This document shows positions 1-5,014 of a DNA stretch of 5,837 bases, piece after piece. Where the stretch lies: contig JAPUIL010000094.1 in NCBI GenBank assembly GCA_027297085.1, positions 1-5,837 of the forward strand. The letters run 5' to 3'. Both the position numbers and the translations under genes were made by a program. The DNA comes from Verrucomicrobiota bacterium. GTDB taxonomy: Bacteria > Verrucomicrobiota > Verrucomicrobiia > Opitutales > UBA2995. A model generated the notes under the pieces. That model was given only the letters and a program-made list of their open reading frames with translations, ran no database searches and had not been told where the DNA came from. Each line of letters begins with the position of its first letter. Positions within the stretch are counted from its first letter, which is position 1.

Positions 1-1172
1 CAGCCGCTGCCGCGCACTTCGGCCAGAGTGTGGGCTATCCAGGGCTGACCACGCCAGCCGTGCGTGTGGTTAACTTCTATTTTCCAGCTATTGCTGGTAT
101 CGTGTCCGGCCAGGCCATAGATATTTTTGAATGGTTTGAGAAGCTCCAAAAGTTTATCGAAGTTTTCAGTATCAGGACCGGTTATTACCGAGCTGCCATC
201 TGACGCTTCCGCAATAAGCGGAATGTGGGTGGCGATAACTAGGAGCTTGTCTTTAGGCACCTTGGCCAGATCTCCTTCCAACCAATGCATTTGATTGTCT
301 GAAATGAATCCACGATAAGTCCGGTTGTTGAGTTTTCGTTGCTCCGCGCCGACATACTCTACGTTGTTCAGCGCCACAATATGTGCGTTACCATAGTTAA
401 ACGAATAGTAGATGGGCCCAAAGTGTTTTTTGAAGGTCTCGTTGGCAAAATGGGCGTTGGGAGACTCATAATTAACGTCGTGATTGCCCGGTAGGTTCCA
501 TTGCGGAATTCCTATCAAGCCGATCAATTCTTTGTGGCGGTCGTATAGGCTCAGATTATCGAATACCACGTCACCTACGGTTATTGAAAACTTCGCGCCA
601 TAGGGATTGCCCAGCAATGTATTCACCAGGTCTTCCCGCAACATGTCTTCACCAATGTCTGTTTTAGCCTGAGGATCTGCAAAACCATGGGCGGTAAATC
701 GGGTTTCTGAAGAACTGAGTTTGTGGAGCGCAAAATCAATGTGCTCAGGAAGCGGGCCGGTAGGCTCTATCACCGGCCATAGCCACTCAACCGTCGTACC
801 TTCAATAACGGTTGGGCTGCCCTCAGGATAGTGGCTATAGTAGAACTGCGGAAGTTGGTTCTGATCGACCGGTACCACATAGCCGGTAGGCTGAGAGATA
901 AATAGTATCTGGTTTTCCGTCAGCTGTATTTCGTAAAAACCGTCCGCGTTGGTGACCACCACATCGCAACCATTGCTGACGCATACATTGGCTACGCCGG
1001 ATTCACCCGCATCGTACTGACCGCTTTGATTGAGGTCATCAAAAACTGTGCCGGTAACCAAGTTAGAGTTTACACCCGGATCGTCACACTGTGCGTGTGC
1101 ATTTTGTCCGACCTCACAGGAGATTATTAAACCTAGAACGATTACACTAAATAGTGACTGAGATTTTATCAT
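1..1172 (-). CDS. Secreted calcineurin-like metallophosphoesterase with N-terminal SdrD-B-like domain (3' end outside window)
   Basis: About 390 residues are visible and the C-terminus lies beyond base 1. Residues 1-27 form a signal peptide: a hydrophobic stretch VIVLGLII, then either a lipobox-like IISC (Cys19) or a signal peptidase I site AHA/Q (after 27). Residues about 39-155 are a beta-sandwich-type module whose motif DLNQSGQYDAGE (46-57) matches SdrD-B/MetallophosN-like domains. The catalytic domain (about 160-360) shows the family's metal motifs in order: D166-P-Q168 (the D-x-Q variant of D-x-H), GDVVFD (200-205), GNHD (229-232) and H316 in THIPL. The last motif, normally GHxH, reads GHDT (356-359). 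After it, a segment resembling the start of the Metallophos_C domain begins. The expected activity is periplasmic or surface hydrolysis of a phosphomonoester or phosphodiester; the substrate cannot be told. The start at 1172 is chosen because it gives an intact signal peptide, although no clear ribosome binding site precedes it. Confidence 0.88.
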   Translation of the reverse strand, partial: MIKSQSLFSVIVLGLIISCEVGQNAHAQCDDPGVNSNLVTGTVFDDLNQSGQYDAGESGVANVCVSNGCDVVVTNADGFYEIQLTENQILFISQPTGYVVPVDQNQLPQFYYSHYPEGSPTVIEGTTVEWLWPVIEPTGPLPEHIDFALHKLSSSETRFTAHGFADPQAKTDIGEDMLREDLVNTLLGNPYGAKFSITVGDVVFDNLSLYDRHKELIGLIGIPQWNLPGNHDVNYESPNAHFANETFKKHFGPIYYSFNYGNAHIVALNNVEYVGAEQRKLNNRTYRGFISDNQMHWLEGDLAKVPKDKLLVIATHIPLIAEASDGSSVITGPDTENFDKLLELLKPFKNIYGLAGHDTSNSWKIEVNHTHGWRGQPWIAHTLAEVRGSG

Positions 1173-1238
1173 GCGGAAAATAGCGAATATTTCTGTTTTG
1201 GGGTATTTAATGACAGGATTACATATCATCCAAGTTTA

Positions 1239-1562
1239 TCAGGATTTCTTCGAAGATTCGGTCTTCGCTTGGTCCGAATCCTTTTTTGTACGATGTCCAG
1301 GCTTGGAGAGGACCTCGATGTAGATAGATGAAGCGCTTTTTTTGCAGGCGTTGTCGACAGCCTGATTGAGGACTTTGACGTGTACGCTTTCAGTGCTTTC
1401 ACTGTCCGCCCCGACTCGGCAGGCAAAGTCCCAGTAGTCGGCTCCTTCCGGCAATGTTTTTCGTCTCTCCCGTTTGAGGTACTTTCGAATCTCATGTTTG
1501 ATCGAATCGATTACCCTGGGTGTTTTTTTGCCGGAAACTTCGAGCGGAAATGTCTTTTTCAT
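1239..1562 (-). CDS. DUF6172-like small conserved protein
   Basis: This is a 107-aa cytoplasmic protein with no signal peptide or membrane segment. The N-terminus MKKTFPLEVSGKK and the basic block HEIRKYLKRERRK (23-35), followed by LPEGADYWDFACRVG (37-51), match my memory of the DUF6172 family, whose function is unknown. A second conserved segment, SSIYIEVLSKPGHR (78-91), closes the domain. The last 16 residues are a Lys/Ser/Glu/Asp-rich tail that looks disordered. The start is supported by AAGGA at 1572-1568 on the minus strand, five bases before the ATG, which is the best ribosome binding site in the window. The strongly basic first half would be compatible with nucleic acid binding, but that is inference only. 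The gene lies 66 bp upstream of the phosphoesterase on the same strand, so co-transcription is possible, with no functional link visible. Confidence 0.82.
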   Translation of the reverse strand: MKKTFPLEVSGKKTPRVIDSIKHEIRKYLKRERRKTLPEGADYWDFACRVGADSESTESVHVKVLNQAVDNACKKSASSIYIEVLSKPGHRTKKDSDQAKTESSKKS

Positions 1563-1652
1563 TTTGATCCTTATCGCTGGCAGGAGGGCTTTTGTCTAGA
1601 GTAGGCCGCCTTAAATAATGAAACAGTGATTTCTACTCTCATTGAAGGCTAC

Positions 1653-1705
1653 GGGGTCATTCCTTGCAATCGTGCATGCCAATGCGGGATTGTAGGTTTG
1701 ACCCC
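1653..1705. repeat. 53-bp hairpin repeat, copy 1 (REP/RAYT-like, GGGGTCA...TGACCCC)
   Basis: A perfect 7-bp terminal inverted repeat, GGGGTCA (1653-1659) and TGACCCC (1699-1705), encloses a second stem TGCAATC (1665-1671)/GATTGTA (1688-1694) and an inner stem GCAT (1674-1677)/ATGC (1682-1685). Almost the whole unit can therefore fold into one hairpin. A longer relative at 3019-3107 has the same ends in the same orientation. No target-site duplication is evident. It lies in the 207-bp gap between the epimerase stop and the DUF6172 start. The rest of that gap contains only the hairpin at 1763-1797 and presumably the DUF6172 promoter, for which I found no convincing -35/-10 pair. Confidence 0.8.
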
Positions 1706-1762
1706 CTGCTCGACGAAGTATAAATTACAAACCGTTTGGCAGCCTACACTAGGACAGATCCT

Positions 1763-1797
1763 GGAATGGTTATGGAGAACTTTTATGCAACCATTCC
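1763..1797 (-). terminator. Possible transcription-end hairpin spanning the epimerase stop codon
   Basis: GGAATGGTT (1763-1771) and AACCATTCC (1789-1797) form a perfect 9-bp inverted repeat with a 17-nt loop. It overlaps the epimerase stop codon at 1770-1772. Reading the minus strand, the stem is not followed by a T-tract, so it is not a classical intrinsic terminator. It could protect the mRNA 3' end or act with Rho, or it could be chance. Confidence 0.3.
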
Positions 1798-2984
1798 TCA
1801 CAGAGCTGCCAGCACTTCCATTGCATCCGTGGAATGTGGAAAGGCCCTTTCCAGAGATTTCCTTTCAGAGGCACTGAAACGCTTCCATCCCGATGCAGGT
1901 AACCATACCACTCGCCGTATTCAGAATCTGGAAAGTGCGCATAGGTCCAATCGTGGATCTTTTGATGCATCTCGGCGTATTTCTCTTCCCCGGTAAGGAA
2001 GTGAGCCAAAAGCGTGGCGATGATGGTCTCATTCTGCGGCCACCAGAATTTCATGTCGTGCCAATACTCCTCAACCGGTTTGCCATCGACCCCAACGAAA
2101 TAAAGAATTCCTCCATATTCCTGGTCCCAACCGCGTTTCCACATCCAATCGAGCATCTTGGTTCCCAACGAGATCAGGTCAGCGTCGTTCCCACGATGTT
2201 TCGCTTCCTGTAAAATAAACCATACGCCCTCTATTGCATGGCCTGGATTCAGAGTGCGTCCATTGAAATTATTTAGCCGCGAGCCGTCCGGGCTCACGGT
2301 TTCCATGACGCATTCAATGTCGTCGTGCACGAAGTCATCGCGAATTTCGCGAATGCAGGCATCAATCCGCGCATCCCATACCCCTTCGATACCCGCTTCC
2401 CGGCAAACCTGTGCCATGTTCAATCCTATCATGGGGTTGCCAAGCGACTTGGCTGGTCGGGTGGGTTCAAATTTCGGAAGACCAGGTGCCAGACCGGGAT
2501 CGTGCCAGTGTTTCCAAAATGTATCAAAAAGTCGCACCGCTTTCTCTGCATAAGAAGGTTCCTTAGTTGCTCCGTAGTAAGCTGCATTCGCCAGGCAGGC
2601 GAAGGCTTCGGAAAAGCGATAGCGGCGTTTCCGCAAGGGGCTACCCTCCTTGGTGAGATGAAACCACATCAGGTCGTCCGAAGGATCCGAACCATATCGA
2701 TCAAGAAAATCCAGGCCATGTTTAGCCAACTCCAGCCATTCCGAATTTTGCTCCACGGTGGAGTAGAGCGTCGCAAGCAACCAGGAGAAGCGCCCTTGCA
2801 CCCAAACCGACTTATCGGAATCCAGGAGCGATCCGTCGCGATTTAATGCAGAAAAATAGCCGCCATGCTCACGGTCGATTCCGTGCCGTATCCAAAACGG
2901 AAGTACGTCTTCGAGCAAGCCTGACCGATACTGGTTTCTCAGCTCTCTAAGCCGGTCAGAGTTGATTTGCACTGGGTTAAGCAT
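1770..2984 (-). CDS. AGE-family N-acylglucosamine 2-epimerase (GlcNAc/ManNAc interconversion)
   Basis: This is a 404-aa cytoplasmic enzyme of the AGE superfamily with an (alpha/alpha)6 barrel. It is expected to interconvert ManNAc and GlcNAc and so feed the lyase product into amino-sugar catabolism. Family signatures run along the whole length: WVQGR (61-65), RFSEAFACLANAAYY (123-137), NPMIG (183-187), NPGHAIEG (246-253), WWPQNE (314-319), GEWYGYLHRDG (357-367) and KGPFHIPR (379-386). Arg65, His249, Glu319 and His383 fall at the spacing of the catalytic Arg/His/Glu/His set known from cyanobacterial and mammalian AGE. The length equals the family's usual of about 400. The frame stays open to a TTG at 3035, but those extra 17 codons run into the repeat at 3019-3107 and have no family match, so the ATG at 2984 is preferred. 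No clear ribosome binding site precedes it. The gene is downstream of the lyase on the same strand, 189 bp apart. Related AGE members act on other sugars; the lyase neighbour is what argues for ManNAc. Confidence 0.9.
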   Translation of the reverse strand: MLNPVQINSDRLRELRNQYRSGLLEDVLPFWIRHGIDREHGGYFSALNRDGSLLDSDKSVWVQGRFSWLLATLYSTVEQNSEWLELAKHGLDFLDRYGSDPSDDLMWFHLTKEGSPLRKRRYRFSEAFACLANAAYYGATKEPSYAEKAVRLFDTFWKHWHDPGLAPGLPKFEPTRPAKSLGNPMIGLNMAQVCREAGIEGVWDARIDACIREIRDDFVHDDIECVMETVSPDGSRLNNFNGRTLNPGHAIEGVWFILQEAKHRGNDADLISLGTKMLDWMWKRGWDQEYGGILYFVGVDGKPVEEYWHDMKFWWPQNETIIATLLAHFLTGEEKYAEMHQKIHDWTYAHFPDSEYGEWYGYLHRDGSVSVPLKGNLWKGPFHIPRMQWKCWQLCEEWLHKSSP

Positions 2985-3018
2985 ATCCACGAAGAGTGTT
3001 CGATGTCTTAACGGCCAA

Positions 3019-3107
3019 AGGGTCATTCCTTGCAAACGCCGTGTCTAGCCATAGCCTTTCAAGGCGACGGCTGGTGCATGTCAATGCGGGATTGAAGGTT
3101 TGACCCT
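3019..3107. repeat. 89-bp hairpin repeat, copy 2 (REP/RAYT-like, AGGGTCA...TGACCCT)
   Basis: Perfect 7-bp terminal inverted repeats AGGGTCA (3019-3025) and TGACCCT (3101-3107) enclose the element. Its left 17 bases match copy 1 in 16 positions and its right 32 bases (3075-3106) match 1673-1704 in 30 positions. Relative to copy 1 it carries 36 extra central bases (about 3036-3074), which form their own hairpin: CTAGCC (3045-3050) with GGCTGG (3069-3074), then GCC/GGC around a TTTCAA loop. It sits between lyase and epimerase, 35 bp upstream of the preferred epimerase ATG, and would appear as a structured spacer in a shared mRNA. Confidence 0.85.
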
Positions 3108-3173
3108 CTCGAAAGGCAGCGGACCTTAGATTCTCTAACATCCTCCTTAACCGAGTGCAATTCCGATCAGAGT

Positions 3174-4085
3174 TCATTGAATGAGTTTATCATATCCCAG
3201 TTCCTCCCAACGAGTCTTTGCCATGGACACTTGATCCTGACTCAGTTGGAGTTGAGGAGCACGAAGAGAGCCGACATCAAATCCTAGGGATGGCCAGACA
3301 ACCTGTTTCACCATAGCTTGGAACGGTCCAGGGTTTCGTGCCAGGAATCGCACCATCCGGGTCCCATCGGATTGGTGCTTTAACGCTGAAGCTTGGTCTC
3401 CCGCTTCAAACGCGGCTATGATTCGTGTCCAGAGCGGTGCGGCAAAACCGTAGCAGCTTCCGACCGCTCCTTTCGCTCCCATTGCCAGAGCCGCCAGCAT
3501 CATCTCATCTGAGCCGAACGGAAGGTCAAAACGGCCGTCGGCAACTTCCTGGCAGGATTTAAAATCGGCAAGATTGGTGTTGCTGTATTTAATACCGGCC
3601 AGACTTGAAAGTCTTTTGCTGCCCAGTTCCAGGAACTCGACCATATCGAAATGTACACCGGTTAAGGCGGGGATGTGATAATAGTAGAACGGCAACTGTG
3701 GAGCGGCATCGCAAATAGGGGCCATCGATTCCACCAATTGCTCAACAGAACCGGGTTTGAAATAGTAAGGAGGAACGGCAGATATGGCGTCCGCTCCAAT
3801 TTCAGCGGCATGGCGCGCCAGTTCACAGGCCGTAAGTTGACTGTTGCTCCCCACCTGCACTACTACCGGTTTACGGCCAGCAGTCGCGGCGACGGATACT
3901 TCTGCCACGGATTTCCGTTCGGATTCTGTTAGAGTAGGTCCTTCACCGGTGCTGCCACACACGTAGAATCCCGAAACGCCTTTTTTGATCATCCAATCGA
4001 TCATCGGCGCAATCAATTTGAGGTTTACCGTACCATCGGTGTGCATCGGTGTGTAGGTCGCCGCAATTAATCCGTGGAGTTTCAT
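3174..4085 (-). CDS. nanA: N-acetylneuraminate lyase (DapA/NanA superfamily)
   Basis: This 303-aa class I aldolase, a (beta/alpha)8 barrel, is expected to cleave N-acetylneuraminate to ManNAc and pyruvate in the cytoplasm. The carboxylate-binding loop GSTGEG is at 44-49. The catalytic tyrosine Tyr136 lies in FYYYHIPALTGV (133-144), and the Schiff-base lysine is Lys166 in GIKYS. GSDE (191-194) matches the sugar-binding Gly-x-Asp-Glu segment of sialic acid lyases. YYHIP with GSDE distinguishes it from true dihydrodipicolinate synthases, which usually have YN(V/I)P and lack this GxDE. The length is typical. The ATG at 4085 gives the usual family N-terminus (MKLHGLIAATYTPM), although no good ribosome binding site is visible. 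It is the first gene of the minus-strand arm, is divergent from the GntR regulator and is followed by the AGE epimerase that would use its product. Another keto-acid sugar as substrate cannot be excluded. Confidence 0.9.
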   Translation of the reverse strand: MKLHGLIAATYTPMHTDGTVNLKLIAPMIDWMIKKGVSGFYVCGSTGEGPTLTESERKSVAEVSVAATAGRKPVVVQVGSNSQLTACELARHAAEIGADAISAVPPYYFKPGSVEQLVESMAPICDAAPQLPFYYYHIPALTGVHFDMVEFLELGSKRLSSLAGIKYSNTNLADFKSCQEVADGRFDLPFGSDEMMLAALAMGAKGAVGSCYGFAAPLWTRIIAAFEAGDQASALKHQSDGTRMVRFLARNPGPFQAMVKQVVWPSLGFDVGSLRAPQLQLSQDQVSMAKTRWEELGYDKLIQ

Positions 4086-4212
4086 AAGCGGTGGTTGAAA
4101 TAGTTTTTTTGCAATGGGTGTAAATTTGTTAGTGACATAAAAAATGGTAAGAGTTATCTCATGTTATAACATTAAGTAGCATTATGCTTTCAGGAAGCAA
4201 GACAAAGGTTCA
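4086..4212. promoter_or_regulatory. Divergent control region between the lyase and regulator genes
   Basis: These 127 AT-rich bases separate the two start codons and must carry the promoters of both arms. I found no convincing sigma-70 hexamer pair on either strand. The plus-strand gene has AAAGG (4204-4208), four bases before its ATG, as ribosome binding site. The operator-like palindrome is listed separately. Confidence 0.7.
4161..4172. promoter_or_regulatory. Operator-like palindrome ATGTTATAACAT, likely target of the adjacent GntR regulator
   Basis: The site is a perfect 12-bp palindrome in the centre of the divergent region, 41 bp before the regulator ATG. Its TGT...ACA outline fits the GT-N(x)-AC symmetry known for FadR-subfamily operators. 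A further half-site GTTAT starts at 4153, exactly ten bases (one helical turn) before the GTTAT at 4163. Binding by the neighbouring regulator is inferred from position and symmetry. Confidence 0.55.
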
Positions 4213-4929
4213 ATGAGCATGTTAAATCAAAATAATCTTCGCGAAAAAGCCTACCAACACATTCGTCGACGTGTGTTCAATGGCGAGTTCCCCCCAGGCA
4301 CTCGCTTGGTCAATCGCACCTTGGCCACGGAAATTGGTTCCAGCTTTATTCCGGTGCGGGAAGCGCTCAGCCGGCTTGCCAGTGAAGGACTTGTTCAACA
4401 GGTTGCCGGGGCGGGTTCGTTTGTGCGTTCTTTGAGCCGGCAGGAAATCTCCGAGATTTACGATGTCCGGGAACTTATTGAACCATTCGCGGCGAGTGCG
4501 GCTGCTCGATTGATGACCGACCATGAACTGAATGAGCTACAGGCATTGTTGCGCGATTGGGAGAAACTTGCTAAAGCGATTTTGAAACGCAAACGAGGAG
4601 CCTCCATCATGGACCTGGACCGTTGGCTTGATCTCAATGAACGCTTTCACACGGTAATGATAGCAGCTTCAAGAAATCGTTTCCTGGCTAAGATCATGAG
4701 CGATGTCCATCTGTTGTCGCTGTGTTTTACGGCACAGCGGGGTTCCCCAAAACTTCTTTCGGAGGAATTGGTACGTTCGACTATCAAGTCCCACGGCTAT
4801 TTGTTGCAGTCCCTGGAAAAGCACGACTCCGAAAGTGCGGAGGAGGTTGTTCATGCCCAGCTTCGGAGTGGGCGTGAGATGGTTCTAAATTTTTTTGATA
4901 CTCAAAGAAAGCAAAGCTCAGGTAATTGA
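4213..4929 (+). CDS. GntR-family transcriptional regulator, FadR subfamily (FCD domain), probable sialic acid regulator
   Basis: This is a 238-aa cytoplasmic DNA-binding protein. Residues about 9-72 form the GntR winged helix: REKAYQHIRRRVFNGEFPPGTRL, then FIPVREALSRLASEGLV (45-61) as recognition region, and a wing ending GAGSFV (66-71). Residues about 78-230 are an all-helical FCD effector domain: YDVRELIEPFAASAAA (83-98), NERFHTVMIAASRN (142-155), then SHGYLLQSLEKHDSESA (193-209) and H214. Candidate metal or effector ligands are His146, His194 and His214. The usual Asp four residues before the first His is Asn142, a fairly common variant. A central run (about 118-135) is Lys/Arg-rich. The ATG at 4213 follows AAAGG. 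It lies divergently from the lyase gene and ahead of the mutarotase, so it is probably a sialate-responsive repressor of both arms that also controls itself. The inducer (Neu5Ac or ManNAc) is unknown. Confidence 0.88.
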   Translation: MSMLNQNNLREKAYQHIRRRVFNGEFPPGTRLVNRTLATEIGSSFIPVREALSRLASEGLVQQVAGAGSFVRSLSRQEISEIYDVRELIEPFAASAAARLMTDHELNELQALLRDWEKLAKAILKRKRGASIMDLDRWLDLNERFHTVMIAASRNRFLAKIMSDVHLLSLCFTAQRGSPKLLSEELVRSTIKSHGYLLQSLEKHDSESAEEVVHAQLRSGREMVLNFFDTQRKQSSGN

Positions 4930-5014
4930 TCGGCGCTGTGTAAATTTCTGAATGATCAACCATGATTTTAGCGCCCATTGATATGAGAACAAATAGCGAA
5001 TTGAACCTCACTCT
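4930..5014 (+). other. Short spacer between regulator and mutarotase genes
   Basis: This 85-bp gap has no terminator with a T-tract, which favours read-through from the regulator into the mutarotase gene. A 6-bp inverted repeat, GGCGCT (4932-4937) and AGCGCC (4970-4975), with a 32-nt loop is present but too weak to call functional. Confidence 0.4.

Noticed and set aside
1255..1287. Stem GATTCGG/CCGAATC followed by CTTTTTT on the plus strand, terminator-like
   Set aside because: There is no plus-strand gene upstream to terminate, and the bases lie in the Lys/Ser-rich coding tail of the DUF6172 gene, where A/T runs arise from codon use.
1226..1495. 89-codon minus-strand frame over the DUF6172 gene
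   Set aside because: It is an overlapping frame of a gene with clear family match and a good ribosome binding site; its composition is implausible for a protein.
1893..2846. Long plus-strand frames opposite the epimerase (up to 173 codons)
   Set aside because: These are antisense shadows of a full-length, well-matched enzyme. Their Cys/Arg/Ser-rich translations show no domain.
2985..3035. Epimerase starting at TTG 3035 (421 aa)
   Set aside because: The extra 17 residues derive partly from the repeat and exceed the family's usual N-terminus. The ATG at 2984 fits better.
2977..3177. 66-codon frame as a conserved protein gene
   Set aside because: Most of it is translation of the repeat element and its flanks, and it resembles no family. 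I keep it only as a possible translational coupling device.
3174..4085. Dihydrodipicolinate synthase (dapA) as alternative identity of the lyase
   Set aside because: The YYYHIP and GSDE segments and the AGE and NanM-like neighbours favour a sialic acid lyase over a lysine biosynthesis enzyme.
4932..4975. GGCGCT...AGCGCC inverted repeat between regulator and mutarotase
   Set aside because: Only six base pairs with a 32-nt loop and no T-tract; expected by chance at this length.
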